This document shows, piece after piece, positions 18,526 to 27,106 of a stretch of DNA of 64,000 nt; the first letter of the stretch is position 1; each line of letters starts with the position of its first letter. Position numbers and translations under genes: made by a program. The DNA lies in NCBI RefSeq assembly GCF_003688285.1, contig NZ_RCNT01000002.1, positions 62,001-126,000 of the forward strand. Reading direction: 5' to 3'. A model generated the notes under the pieces. That model searched no databases. It was not told where the DNA came from and worked only from the letters and a program-made list of their open reading frames with translations. The stretch is from Rhodophyticola porphyridii (GTDB lineage: Bacteria; Pseudomonadota; Alphaproteobacteria; Rhodobacterales; Rhodobacteraceae).

Positions 18526-19171
18526 CGCCGTAGCGCGCCGCAAGCTCGGCCATCATCCCCATATCGGTGGCATCCAGCGGGCCCTGCCCCCAGGGGCGGA
18601 AGCGCAGGCGAAAGGCCCCCAGAAGCTGATCGGATGTGCAATCGGGATAGCCGAACAGGCCGGCATCCGCCGCAAACCGGGCCGGGTCGGGGGCGGTGCG
18701 CCCGGGTTGTCCGGGCCAGACCGACAGACCGCCAAGCGCAAGCCGCCGCCAGTCGAACCGCGGCCCGGGGTCGATCTTGCGGCCGGGCGTCATGTCGGAA
18801 TGGGCGATAACCCCTTGGGGCGGGATGCGGTGACGGGGGAGGATACCGCGCAGCAGCCTTTCCAACGCGTCCATCTGCGGGGCCGGAAACGGGCTGGCGC
18901 CGTCATTGGCGAGTTCGATCCCGATGGAACGCGAATTGACATCGCCCGCGCCGGCCCAGGCGCCCGCGCCTGCATGCCAGGCGCGCCTGTCTTCGTCCAC
19001 CAGATGCAGGACCTTCCCGGTTTCCGAGATCAGATAATGGGCCGACACCTCCCGCGCCGGGTCGCAAAGCGCGCGCAGCGCCGCCTCGCAGCTTTGCATC
19101 GCCGTGTAATGGAGCACCACAAGCTCAGGGGTCAGCCCGTCCCGACGCTCCCCGAAATTGGGTGAGCGCAT
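18500..19171 (-). CDS. N-acetylmuramoyl-L-alanine amidase, AmpD/Amidase_2 family
   Basis: A 223-residue zinc amidase that cleaves the lactyl-amide bond of muropeptides. Probable zinc ligands are His21 (VLHYTAM), His124 (IAHSDMTPGR) and the Asp134 position (KIDPG), with a conserved Glu86 (IGIELAND). No signal peptide is seen, so an AmpD-like cytoplasmic recycling role is likely. The C-terminal 70 residues resemble the peptidoglycan-binding extension found in other alphaproteobacterial members. The ATG overlaps the stop of the upstream lipoprotein gene (TGATG). The stop codon lies within the -10 box of rnpB. Confidence 0.88.
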   Translation of the reverse strand: MRSPNFGERRDGLTPELVVLHYTAMQSCEAALRALCDPAREVSAHYLISETGKVLHLVDEDRRAWHAGAGAWAGAGDVNSRSIGIELANDGASPFPAPQMDALERLLRGILPRHRIPPQGVIAHSDMTPGRKIDPGPRFDWRRLALGGLSVWPGQPGRTAPDPARFAADAGLFGYPDCTSDQLLGAFRLRFRPWGQGPLDATDMGMMAELAARYGVDRSAARA

Positions 19172-19890
19172 CAGTTGCCGCGCGCGGCCCGGGCGGCGTT
19201 GCGATAGACCGCGGGGTTCCAGCCGCAGGCGTAGCCGTCGCCGTCGGGATCCAGCGCCTGCCGGTCGCGTTCCGGGCCGCCCATGGACAAAAACGCCTCC
19301 TGCGCAAGATCGTCGGAGCGATAGGCAAGGCAGTTGGCCTCGTGCCGGCCCCGCCCGAACGGCGAGCGGGTATAGCGCTGTTCCCCGATTGGGTGAGATG
19401 TGGACAGCGCGTATTCGATGACATTAGGGCCGGTCGTGCCCGGCCGTTCGGGCACGGCGGTGGGCTGGACGATCACCAGTTGCTCCTGCATCCGTGCGCG
19501 GCGTTCGGCATCGCTTTCGATGCTCTCGCGGGCGCTGACGGCCTGAAAATCCTGCTCGTCTGAGATGGTCGGGTTGTTCGTGTCGACCCGCGTGGCGGCG
19601 CTCGCGGGTGCGGCCGGGGCGGTGCCCTCGGCTTCGGCGATGGCGGCGGCGGCGCGTGCGGTCACGCTGTCGGTGGACGCAGCCGCGGTGGGGGTCGCGG
19701 TGGAGGTCGCGATCGGCGGAAGCACGGTTTGCGGTGCGCGGCCCTGCAACTGGGCCTGACGTGCCGCGCGTTCGGCTGCATAGCGGTCGTAATCGCCAAA
19801 TCCGACACCCGGGGACACGTCGTTCGGCGGGGTGCTGGTACAGGCAGTGGCGACCAGCAGGCAAGCCATGGCCAGGTTCAGTTTACCCAT
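19171..19890 (-). CDS. Lipoprotein with C-terminal excalibur-like calcium-binding motif
   Basis: A 239-residue protein with a signal peptide ending in a lipobox (LVATAC, Cys17). The middle is low-complexity Ala/Thr/Arg-rich (about 45-130). The C-terminal 55 residues contain NCLAYRSDDLAQEAFLSMGG followed by DPDGDGYACGWNP, which matches the excalibur DxDxDGxxC pattern expected to bind calcium. It is probably anchored in the envelope, and the amidase start overlaps its stop (TGATG). The pairing suggests a shared role at the cell wall, but this is inference. GAGG lies 7 nt before the ATG. Confidence 0.75.
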   Translation of the reverse strand: MGKLNLAMACLLVATACTSTPPNDVSPGVGFGDYDRYAAERAARQAQLQGRAPQTVLPPIATSTATPTAAASTDSVTARAAAAIAEAEGTAPAAPASAATRVDTNNPTISDEQDFQAVSARESIESDAERRARMQEQLVIVQPTAVPERPGTTGPNVIEYALSTSHPIGEQRYTRSPFGRGRHEANCLAYRSDDLAQEAFLSMGGPERDRQALDPDGDGYACGWNPAVYRNAARAARGN

Positions 19891-19924
19891 TGCTCAACCT
19901 CGTTTTTGCTCTTGAAAGCGGTGT

Positions 19925-21409
19925 TTACCACCATTTCGGCGGTTTCGCCACAAAACCAGCCGCCTGTTCCAGAGCATAGGCGGTGTTGAGCAGATCGCCC
20001 TCTTCCCAGGGTCGTCCGATCAGTTGCAGCCCAAGCGGCAGACCCTGACGGTCCAGCCCGGTGGGCACCGCGATGCCGGGCAACCCGGCGAGGTTCACGG
20101 TGACGGTGAAGACGTCGTTGAGATACATCTCCACCGGATCCGAAATCTCCCTGCCCAGTTCAAAGGCCGCCGATGGGGTGGCGGGCGTCAGGATCGCGTC
20201 GATCCCGGCGTCGAAGACCTCCTCGAAATCGCGCTTGATCAAGGCGCGGACCTTGCGGGCGCGGTTGTAATAGGCATCGTAAAATCCCGCCGACAGGACA
20301 TAGGTGCCGACCATCACCCGGCGCCTCACCTCGGGGCCGAACCCCTCCGCGCGGGTCTTCTCGTACATCTCGGTCACGCCGTCCCCCTGGGACAACGGGG
20401 CCCTGTAGCCATACCGCACCCCATCGTACCGCGCGAGGTTCGACGAGGCTTCGGCCGGGGCGATCACGTAATAGGCGGGGAGGGCGTATTTGGTGTGCGG
20501 CAGCGAGATATCGCGCAGCTTGGCGCCGGCATCCCTCAGCATCTCTGCCCCTTCGGACCAGAGCGTTTCGATCTCCTGCGGCATCCCGTCCATGCGGTAC
20601 TCCCTTGGAATGCCGATGACCTTGCCCCTGATGTCGCCTGTCAGCATCGCCTCGAAATCGGGCACGGGCAGATCGGCGGAGGTGGAATCCTTCGGGTCAT
20701 GGCCCATCATCACGGCCCCCATGATCGCCGCGTCGCGCACGGTCTTGGTCATGGGGCCCGCCTGATCGAGCGAGGAGGCGAAGGCAATGATGCCCCACCG
20801 CGAACACCGCCCATAGGTCGGTTTCAGCCCGACGATCCCGGTCAGCGCGGCAGGCTGGCGGATCGAGCCGCCCGTATCGGTGCCGGTGGCCGCAAGGCAA
20901 AGATCGGCGGCAACGGCGGCGGCGGAGCCGCCCGAGGAGCCCCCGGGCGTCAGCGCCGCCTCGGAATTGCCCGCGCGCCACGGGTTGACCGCATTGCCAT
21001 AGACCGAGGTTTCGTTGCTGCTTCCCATGGCGAATTCATCCATGTTCAGCTTGCCCAGCATCACCGCGCCTGCGTCTTTCAACTGGCCCGAAACGGTGGA
21101 TTCGTAAGGTGGCAGGAACCCTTCGAGGATTTTCGAGCCTGCTTGGCTGGCGACGCCTTCGGTGCAGAACAGATCCTTGATCCCCACAGGGATGCCGCAC
21201 ATCGAGGGTGCCTCTCCTGCGGCCAGTCGGGCATCGGCGGCGCGGGCCCTCTCCAGCGCGATCTCGGGCGTCTTGTGAACAACGGCACCCAGCACCCCGG
21301 CGGCCTCGATCGCGGCAAGGCAGGCCTCGGTCAGTTCGACGCTGGTGGTTTCACCCTTGCGCAGGGCATCGCGGGCTTCGGCGATGGTCAGTCGGGTCAG
21401 ATCGGACAT
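19925..21409 (-). CDS. gatA: Asp/Glu-tRNA amidotransferase subunit A
   Basis: A 494-residue amidase-signature enzyme that releases ammonia from glutamine for transamidation of Glu-tRNA(Gln) and/or Asp-tRNA(Asn). The Ser-cisSer-Lys triad region is visible: [10 protein letters not shown] for the Lys, and [17 protein letters not shown] with [11 protein letters not shown] for the serines. The ATG at 21409 overlaps the gatC stop by one base (TGATG); a GTG at 21412 is an alternative. gatB is not in this window, and the GatCAB complex would need it. Confidence 0.96.
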   Translation of the reverse strand: MSDLTRLTIAEARDALRKGETTSVELTEACLAAIEAAGVLGAVVHKTPEIALERARAADARLAAGEAPSMCGIPVGIKDLFCTEGVASQAGSKILEGFLPPYESTVSGQLKDAGAVMLGKLNMDEFAMGSSNETSVYGNAVNPWRAGNSEAALTPGGSSGGSAAAVAADLCLAATGTDTGGSIRQPAALTGIVGLKPTYGRCSRWGIIAFASSLDQAGPMTKTVRDAAIMGAVMMGHDPKDSTSADLPVPDFEAMLTGDIRGKVIGIPREYRMDGMPQEIETLWSEGAEMLRDAGAKLRDISLPHTKYALPAYYVIAPAEASSNLARYDGVRYGYRAPLSQGDGVTEMYEKTRAEGFGPEVRRRVMVGTYVLSAGFYDAYYNRARKVRALIKRDFEEVFDAGIDAILTPATPSAAFELGREISDPVEMYLNDVFTVTVNLAGLPGIAVPTGLDRQGLPLGLQLIGRPWEEGDLLNTAYALEQAAGFVAKPPKWW

Positions 21410-21696
21410 CACTCCACCACCTTCGGCACGGCAAAGAATCCTTCACGGGCATCGGGCGCATTGGCCAGCACCTTGTCCTGCTGATTGCCATCGGTCACCA
21501 CGTCCTCGCGCCGCTTCAGCCGCATGGGCGTGACGCTCGTCATCGGCTCCACATCGTCGACATCAAGTTCGTTCAGTTGCTCGATGAAGCCGAGGATCGC
21601 GTTGAACTCCCCGGCCAGGGCGTCCAGCTCGCTGTCTTCAACCTTGATGCGCGCCAGTTTCGCAACTTTGGCGGCGGTGTCTTTGTCGATGGACAT
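21409..21696 (-). CDS. gatC: Asp/Glu-tRNA amidotransferase subunit C
   Basis: A 95-residue protein that wraps around and stabilises GatA. The [20 protein letters not shown] helix, the [15 protein letters not shown] loop and the [10 protein letters not shown]-terminus are all diagnostic. The ATG at 21696 gives the standard length; an upstream start would add a non-conserved extension. It is translationally coupled to gatA through TGATG. Confidence 0.95.
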   Translation of the reverse strand: MSIDKDTAAKVAKLARIKVEDSELDALAGEFNAILGFIEQLNELDVDDVEPMTSVTPMRLKRREDVVTDGNQQDKVLANAPDAREGFFAVPKVVE

Positions 21697-21727
21697 GGGT
21701 GCTCCATACCTTTCAGTCGCAGCGGGT

Positions 21728-22390
21728 TTAGCTCCCGCCCGCGCGCGCCGCAAGCATGTGACGGCGGTAAATCTCGATCATCCAGCCCAACATGATCGCG
21801 TTGAGGATATGCCACAGGAAATGCGTGCCCAGAGGCAGGGCGGCGCAGAGTGGCATGTCGAGGCTGCGCGCGGTCAGCGACAGCGCCAGGAGCCCCGCCC
21901 CGATCACCATGCCGCGGGCAAGGGCACCCGCCCGGCGGCGCAGGAGCCCGGCGTAGACCACAAGCGCCAGCGGCACGGTCCAGTAGGCAGCGGAGATGTC
22001 GAAGAACGGCAGAGCCGAGAAAATCGGCGTTGTCAGCGCTGCGTAGGGCAGGAACGCAAGCGTGCCGAGAAGCGCGAGCCACAACGGCCAGCGCCAGACA
22101 TGGCGGTTGAGCGCGAAGAGATAGAGCAGGATGAACCCCGCAATCGGCATCACATCGGCCATCGCCGCCCAGGCCGTGGCATAGGTGTGAAACAGGAACG
22201 AGCCAAACCCGATGGCAAAGAGGATCCCGGTCAGTACCAAAGCGATCGGCAGGCCGTGGCCCCAGAGGCGCGCGGCCATGACAAGGGCTGCCAGAATGAA
22301 GGCCAGATTGGTCAGCGCATTGACCGGTTCGGCCCAGAAATGCGGGCTGAGCCGTTCGCAATAGGCGTCGATCTGGGCCGTCAGTTCCAT
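21728..22390 (-). CDS. Ceramidase-domain (alkaline ceramidase-like) membrane protein
   Basis: A 220-residue protein with seven predicted membrane helices. It matches the alkaline ceramidase family: [20 protein letters not shown] at the N-terminus, [20 protein letters not shown] with the conserved His, and [16 protein letters not shown] with the two C-terminal His. These His and the Ser/Asp residues fit the zinc-dependent hydrolase core of the superfamily. The substrate of bacterial members is usually not known. The ATG at 22390 removes a non-conserved upstream extension. It is followed on the same strand by gatC-gatA. Confidence 0.85.
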   Translation of the reverse strand: MELTAQIDAYCERLSPHFWAEPVNALTNLAFILAALVMAARLWGHGLPIALVLTGILFAIGFGSFLFHTYATAWAAMADVMPIAGFILLYLFALNRHVWRWPLWLALLGTLAFLPYAALTTPIFSALPFFDISAAYWTVPLALVVYAGLLRRRAGALARGMVIGAGLLALSLTARSLDMPLCAALPLGTHFLWHILNAIMLGWMIEIYRRHMLAARAGGS

Positions 22391-22715
22391 GGGCCTGTCC
22401 CGTTTTTCCTTGGATGGCGGATTTCCCCCGCCCGCGCAACTCGGAGATGGCCCATGTTGCAAACGCCCGCCGATCTTTCGGCCATCCTCGCTCTTGCCTT
22501 GTCTGGTGTGTTTCTCGTGTCGGTGCTTGTGACGCCGATCCTGCGACATATCCCGCTCCCATTCGCGGTTCTGCCGCTCATCGTGGTGCCCCGCCCGCCG
22601 GTGGCCTTGCGGCCCTCACGCCGGAACCCTGCAGCGCCGGCGGCGTCCCCGCAGGCTGATTGGCAAGCCCGGGTCCGGACGCTATCCTGCGCCGGACCGG
22701 CAGAGGGAGCGCGAG
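22391..22715. other. 325-base divergent intergenic region, possibly holding a small membrane protein gene
   Basis: Between the ceramidase-like and UPF0173 genes there is no confident gene. One open frame starts at ATG 22454 with GGAG about 8 nt upstream. It would encode a 100-residue protein whose first 45 residues look like a membrane helix (ALALSGVFLVSVLVTP). It would end at 22756, overlapping the next gene by 41 bases. Its second half is Pro/Arg-rich and of low quality. I do not call it as a gene. Confidence 0.25.
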
Positions 22716-23408
22716 ATGAAATACACATGGCTTGGGCATTCGGCAGTCCGCCTTGAGATCGCCGATCAGGTTCTGCTGATCGACCCGTGGGAGGACGGCA
22801 ACCCGCTGTTTCCCGCTGAGCGACGGGACGAGGCGAATGCGGGCGTGACCGCCATTCTGATCACCCATGGGCATTTCGACCATACCGGCGGCGTGACCGC
22901 CCTTGCACGGGAGCTGGATGTTCCTGTCTATGGCATCTATGATCTGATGGCGTGGTGGGGCGAGGCCGAGGGGATCGAGACGGTGGGCTTCAACAAGGGC
23001 GGCACCGTTCAGATCGGCGAGGTGGCTGTCACCATGGTCAACGCGGCCCATTCCTCCTCCATGGGCGGGGAGGCCGGGCCGGTCTATGCCGGTGGCGAGG
23101 CGGGCTACATGATTGCGGGCGAGGGGCGCACGGTCTATGTCTCGGGCGATACCGATGTGATGGCGGACATGAAGGTCTTGCAGGATCTTCATGCGCCGGA
23201 GATCGGCATTCTCTGCGCCGGCGGCCATTTCACGATGGATATGAAGCGCGCGGCCTATGCGGCCTCTCAACTGTTCAATTTCAAGACGGTTATTCCCTAT
23301 CATTACAAGACGTTCCCCATGCTGGCGCAGGATGCCGAAGAGCTGAAATCCGCGCTGCCGGGCGTCCGCGTTCTTGACCCGGACGTGATGGAGACGATTG
23401 CGCTCTAG
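22716..23408 (+). CDS. UPF0173 metal-dependent hydrolase, metallo-beta-lactamase fold
   Basis: A 230-residue protein of the UPF0173 group. The metal site is HGHFDHTGG near residue 51, with further His in AAHSSSMGG and GGHFTMD, and Asp in SGDTDVM. C-terminal VIPYHYKTFP is the conserved closing motif of the group. GAGGGAGCGCGAG precedes the ATG. No substrate is known for the family. It appears to be monocistronic. Confidence 0.9.
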   Translation: MKYTWLGHSAVRLEIADQVLLIDPWEDGNPLFPAERRDEANAGVTAILITHGHFDHTGGVTALARELDVPVYGIYDLMAWWGEAEGIETVGFNKGGTVQIGEVAVTMVNAAHSSSMGGEAGPVYAGGEAGYMIAGEGRTVYVSGDTDVMADMKVLQDLHAPEIGILCAGGHFTMDMKRAAYAASQLFNFKTVIPYHYKTFPMLAQDAEELKSALPGVRVLDPDVMETIAL

Positions 23409-23563
23409 CCCCTTGGCTTCAGGGTTGGGCAGGGTGGCGGGCCGGCGCTGGCGCCGGGGCTTGTCACGCCACGGTCATGGGGCTCGGGCATAGCTCCCCC
23501 AATCGGGCCTGCGCTCCTTCCGTTCTGCGCGGCGGGTCGGGCCGAAGCGGAAGGAAATGCGGC

Positions 23564-24862
23564 GTGAGCCTTGCCGACGAGACCATGGACCGGAACCGCC
23601 CCGACCTGTCCGATCTGACCCGGGTCTTCGGGCGGATCGGTCTTCTGTCCTTCGGCGGCCCGGCGGCGCAGATCGCGCTGATGCACAAGGAACTGGTGGA
23701 GGATCGCCCCTGGCTCAGCGAGAGACAGTTCCTGAACGCGCTCAGCTTCTGCATGCTGCTGCCCGGCCCCGAAGCGATGCAGCTCGCCACCTATGCGGGC
23801 TGGCGGATTGCCGGTGTCCCCGGCGGGCTGATCGCGGGGCTTTTGTTCGTGCTGCCCGGCGCCGCCGTGATCCTTGTGCTGGCGATGCTCTACGCGGCCT
23901 TCGGTCAGGTGCCGCTGGTCGAGGCGATGTTTCTGGGCATCAAGGCCACGGTGATCATCATCGTGATCCAGGCGCTGCTGAAGGTCAGCCGAAAGGCGCT
24001 GACGTCGGGGTTGGCCTACGGGCTCGCCGCCTCAGCCTTCGTCGGGATCTTCTTCCTGCAGATCCCGTTTCCGTTCATCATTCTGGCCGCGGCCCTGATC
24101 GGAACGGTTTTCATGGCCGGCGATGTGCCGCGAACAGCCGCGCCGCCGCCGGTGAAGACGGGCCGGACCGTCCGGACGGTCGCTATCTGGCTGGTGATCT
24201 GGCTGGCCCCGCTGGCGGCCCTGTGGCTGGCCGCCCCCGACAGTGTGCTGACGCAACTGGGCCTTTTCTTCTCCAAGCTGGCGGTTGTCACCTTCGGCGG
24301 CGCCTATGCGGTGCTGGCCTATATGGTGCAGGAGGTGGTGGGCGATTTCGGCTGGCTGACGACGGGGCAGATGATGGATGCGCTGGGTCTTGCCGAAACG
24401 ACGCCCGGTCCCCTGATTCTGGTCACCGAGTTCGTGGGGTTTCTGGCAGGTTCGCAGGCGGGGGGCACCGGTTACGGCATCGCGGCGGCCGCCGTGACGC
24501 TATGGATGACCTTTGCACCCTGTTTCCTATGGATCTTCGCAGGCGCCCCCTACATCGAATGGATCAGCCATCAGCCGCGGCTGACGGGCGCGTTGAACGC
24601 GATCACCGCCGCCGTCGTGGGGGTGATCCTGAACCTGTCGATCTGGTTCGCGCTGAATGTGTTTTTCTCCGAGGTCACCCGCGAAAGCCTGGGCCCGCTT
24701 CAGATCTGGATGCCGGACCCCGGCAGCGTATCGGCATCGGCGCTTGGCCTTGCGGGGCTCGCGGCTGTGCTGCTTTTGTGGCTGAAGCTCGATCTGCTGA
24801 AGGTGATTTTCCTGATGCTGATCCCGGGTCTTGCGCTCCATCTGCTGACATCGGGGTTTTGA
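23564..24862 (+). CDS. chrA: Chromate transporter, ChrA family
   Basis: A 432-residue inner-membrane protein made of two homologous halves, each beginning with the CHR motif (FGRIGLLSFGGPAAQIALM and FFSKLAVVTFGGAYAVLAYM) and each with PGPxA-like turns (LLPGPEAMQLATYAGWR, ETTPGPLILVTEFVGFL). Family members export chromate, some probably only sulfate. The GTG at 23564 is chosen because AAGGA lies 8 nt upstream. About 150 bases separate it from the UPF0173 gene. Confidence 0.93.
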   Translation: MSLADETMDRNRPDLSDLTRVFGRIGLLSFGGPAAQIALMHKELVEDRPWLSERQFLNALSFCMLLPGPEAMQLATYAGWRIAGVPGGLIAGLLFVLPGAAVILVLAMLYAAFGQVPLVEAMFLGIKATVIIIVIQALLKVSRKALTSGLAYGLAASAFVGIFFLQIPFPFIILAAALIGTVFMAGDVPRTAAPPPVKTGRTVRTVAIWLVIWLAPLAALWLAAPDSVLTQLGLFFSKLAVVTFGGAYAVLAYMVQEVVGDFGWLTTGQMMDALGLAETTPGPLILVTEFVGFLAGSQAGGTGYGIAAAAVTLWMTFAPCFLWIFAGAPYIEWISHQPRLTGALNAITAAVVGVILNLSIWFALNVFFSEVTRESLGPLQIWMPDPGSVSASALGLAGLAAVLLLWLKLDLLKVIFLMLIPGLALHLLTSGF

Positions 24863-24864
24863 GG

Positions 24865-24892
24865 TTGACACGGGAGCCACCACGGATAAAAA
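24865..24892 (+). promoter_or_regulatory. Predicted rpmG promoter
   Basis: TTGACA is followed by a 16-nt spacer and TAAAAA. It lies right after the chrA stop and 66 bases before rpmG. A G+C rich leader containing an AAGGAG site precedes the rpmG ATG. Confidence 0.5.
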
Positions 24893-24958
24893 GCCCGCTC
24901 AGCTTAGAGATTCACCGAGGCCCCGCGCCCCGGCCCGACCGTTCAAGGAGCCTGTGAC

Positions 24959-25126
24959 ATGGCGAAGCCCACCACCATCAAGATCCGCCTGAATTCCAGC
25001 GCAGGCACCGGCCACTTCTATGTGACCAAGAAAAACGCCCGCACGATGACCGAAAAGATGGTCGTACGTAAGTACGATCCCGTTGCGCGCAAGCATGTGG
25101 AATACAAGGAAGGCAAGATCAAATAA
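24959..25126 (+). CDS. rpmG: 50S ribosomal protein L33
   Basis: A 55-residue ribosomal protein of the large subunit ([20 protein letters not shown] at the start, [20 protein letters not shown] at the end). This is the alphaproteobacterial type without zinc-binding Cys pairs. AAGGAG lies 8 nt upstream of the ATG at 24959. It has its own promoter and is followed by a rho-independent terminator. Confidence 0.97.
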   Translation: MAKPTTIKIRLNSSAGTGHFYVTKKNARTMTEKMVVRKYDPVARKHVEYKEGKIK

Positions 25127-25150
25127 GCTTTCCGCCATTCGACTGACCGG

Positions 25151-25183
25151 GGCCGCGCAGCATCAGCTACGCGGCCTTTTTTT
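25151..25183 (+). terminator. Rho-independent terminator after rpmG
   Basis: A GGCCGCG/CGCGGCC 7-bp stem around a 12-nt loop is followed by seven T residues. Confidence 0.85.
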
Positions 25184-25207
25184 GTTGCCTGAGAAGGACT
25201 TTGCACC

Positions 25208-25714
25208 ATGACGGATCAGATCATCCTGCGCCCGACGACCGGGGCCGACATGGTCGGCATCGATGCGCTGCTGGCGGCCAGCTATCCGGTTCTCTTGAAA
25301 CCGGATTACCCGCCCTCGGTGCTGGTCACGGCCTTGCCCCTGATCTCCCGGGCGAACCCCGGATTGCTGCGATCCGGTACGTTCTATGTGGTCGAGGACA
25401 GCGGTGGCCGTGCGCTGGCCGCCGGCGGCTGGACCCATACCGGCCCGCAAGGGGGCATCGGCCCGCGCGACCTGGGGCATATCCGGCATGTGGTCACCCA
25501 CCCGTGTGCCACGCGGCGCGGGTTGGCAAGGGCGCTTCTGACCCACGCATTCGACTGCGCACGGGCCGCTGGCATCACCCGGCTGAGTTGCCAGAGCACG
25601 CGGACGGCTGTGCCGTTCTATGCCGCCATGGGGTTCGAGGTGCAGGGGGATATCGAGATTGCCTTGCGCCCGGGCATCACCTTTCCGGCGGTGCAGATGA
25701 TGCGAAATCTCTGA
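25208..25714 (+). CDS. GNAT-family N-acetyltransferase
   Basis: A 168-residue acetyltransferase. Motif A is HVVTHPCATRRGLARALLTHA with the RxxGLA loop, and motif B is CQSTRTAVPFYAAMGFEV. GAGAAGGAC lies before the ATG at 25208. A terminator separates it from rpmG. It has no operon partner that points to a substrate. A long inverted repeat acting as a terminator lies between it and the convergent BI-1 gene. Confidence 0.85.
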   Translation: MTDQIILRPTTGADMVGIDALLAASYPVLLKPDYPPSVLVTALPLISRANPGLLRSGTFYVVEDSGGRALAAGGWTHTGPQGGIGPRDLGHIRHVVTHPCATRRGLARALLTHAFDCARAAGITRLSCQSTRTAVPFYAAMGFEVQGDIEIALRPGITFPAVQMMRNL

Positions 25715-25801
25715 CAGACAGGCGGCGCGCGACAGCTGCCGGGGATGCGGGCCTGGGCCTTGCCCGGAAGACGCAGGCCGGCCGCCATATGCGCGAAATA
25801 G

Positions 25802-25830
25802 AAAGGGCCGGTCACATGGACCGGCCCTTT
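25802..25830. terminator. Bidirectional terminator between GNAT and BI-1 genes
   Basis: AAAGGGCCGGTC and GACCGGCCCTTT form a near-perfect stem of 12 bp with a 5-nt loop. A and T tracts flank it on each side, so it could end transcripts from both convergent genes. Confidence 0.75.
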
Positions 25831-25855
25831 TCCGAAACTCTGCCTTACGTCGGCG

Positions 25856-26638
25856 CTATTCCTGCTGTCCCATGAACATCAGCAGGAACTGGAACATGTT
25901 CAGGAAGGCGATGTAGAGGCCAAGCGCGCCGTCGATCGCCGCCTTTTCCAGCCATTCCTGATCGCCATGGGCCGCATGGGCCACATATTCCGACTTGATC
26001 GCCTGGGTGTAGAAGGCGGTCAGACCCGCGAAGACCAGAATACCGATCGCCGAGATCGCGAACATCATCGCAGGCGATTGCAGGAAGATGTTGATGATCA
26101 TCGCCACGATCAGACCGATCACGCCCATCATAAGGAACGTGCCCATGCCGCTGAGGTCGCGCTTGGTGGTGTAGCCGTAAAGGCTGAGACCCGCGAAGGC
26201 GATGGCGGTCACGAGGAACGTCTGCACGATCGAATAGCTGGTGAAGACCAGGAAGATCGAGGACATCGACACGCCCATGACGGCGGCGAAGACGAAGAAG
26301 CCGAGGCTGACGGCAGCGGCGGAACCGCGGCGCATCAGGGTGCCCCATCCGAAGAGGATGAAGGCCAGCGGCGCGAACATCACCACCCAGCGCAGCGGCG
26401 TGGTGTAAAGCACTTCTCCCAAGCCGGTCAGATACTGACCTTCCCGCAGCGCCACGGTCGCGCCGGTCGGGTCGCTGGTGACGGCCAGAACCGAAATGGC
26501 CCATGCCGCGGCCGCGGTAATCAGCATGCCCAGGGACATGGTGCCGTAGACTTTGTTCATGTGGGCGCGGAGGCCCTGATCGATCTCGGCTCGGCCAATG
26601 GCTGCGCCCTGAGTCCGGATCGTGTCAAATTCTGCCAT
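25856..26638 (-). CDS. Bax inhibitor-1 / YccA family membrane protein
   Basis: A 260-residue protein with seven predicted membrane helices, matching the BI-1/YccA/YbhL family. The N-terminus has NKVYGTMSLGMLITAAAAW, the middle FVFAAVMGVSMSSIFLVFT, and the end has LYIAFLNMFQFLLMFMG. The conserved Asp-based pH sensor of the family cannot be proven from sequence. TTGGAGG sits 5 nt before the ATG. Family members bind or transport calcium or modulate membrane proteases; the bacterial role is not settled. Confidence 0.9.
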   Translation of the reverse strand: MAEFDTIRTQGAAIGRAEIDQGLRAHMNKVYGTMSLGMLITAAAAWAISVLAVTSDPTGATVALREGQYLTGLGEVLYTTPLRWVVMFAPLAFILFGWGTLMRRGSAAAVSLGFFVFAAVMGVSMSSIFLVFTSYSIVQTFLVTAIAFAGLSLYGYTTKRDLSGMGTFLMMGVIGLIVAMIINIFLQSPAMMFAISAIGILVFAGLTAFYTQAIKSEYVAHAAHGDQEWLEKAAIDGALGLYIAFLNMFQFLLMFMGQQE

Positions 26639-26675
26639 TTATACCTCCAAGATACGTTGAAGAGGACGTTCTAAC

Positions 26676-26717
26676 GCAAAACGCCCGTCCTTGCCTTTGA
26701 ATATGGCGAGAACGGGC
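26676..26717 (-). terminator. Predicted terminator of the DUF1127 gene
   Basis: On the minus strand an imperfect hairpin with GCCCGT and ACGGGC ends is followed by GTTTTGC. It lies between the DUF1127 gene and the BI-1 gene. Confidence 0.45.
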
Positions 26718-26773
26718 AGCTTTTCAAGCGATTGCCAGCCGCGAGGCGACAGTAATCCAATAGTTTTTTCCTA

Positions 26774-26986
26774 TCAGAGGCGCCATGTTTGCGGCACATC
26801 CCAGATCGGGCGGGCAGTCTCGATGCTGATGTCCTGTTCGCTCAACCCCAGATCCTTGCGCGCATGCGCGTCCAGGGCGGTCAGGGCGCGGCGTTCGCGC
26901 CAGACGGAAAAGGCCTTGGAGACAAGGCGAAACAGGCCCGCCCGGCGGGGGGTGGCAACGTGGTGTTGTGCAACGGTATGGGCCAT
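26774..26986 (-). CDS. DUF1127 small protein
   Basis: A 70-residue protein with the DUF1127 core (LVSKAFSVWRERRALTALDA followed by RKDLGLSEQDI). Such small Arg-rich proteins are RNA-binding or stress-related regulators in Rhodobacteraceae and relatives. AAAGGA precedes the ATG at 26986. It is divergent from a LysR gene, and 120 bases between them hold a LysR-type palindrome. Confidence 0.88.
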   Translation of the reverse strand: MAHTVAQHHVATPRRAGLFRLVSKAFSVWRERRALTALDAHARKDLGLSEQDISIETARPIWDVPQTWRL

Positions 26987-27024
26987 GGCGAGTCCTTTCG
27001 TTTTCGTGATCTAATAGCGGCTTC

Positions 27025-27043
27025 ATATTGCGATGCTTGATAT
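27025..27043. promoter_or_regulatory. Candidate LysR-type operator in the DUF1127/LysR intergenic region
   Basis: ATAT-N11-ATAT is the T-N11-A pattern bound by LysR-type regulators. It lies 64 bases before the lysR-type start and 39 bases before the DUF1127 start. A second short palindrome, AATGGTCCATT (27053-27063), follows. Confidence 0.45.
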
Positions 27044-27106
27044 ATGGAGCGGAATGGTCCATTTTAAAAACGAATGTTTCTGAAGTTCTTCATCACGGAG
27101 ATTGAT

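Noticed and set aside
18103-19165. Plus-strand open frames of 131 and 281 residues over rnpB and the amidase gene
   Set aside because: They cross the conserved RNase P RNA and the amidase coding strand and show no family match.
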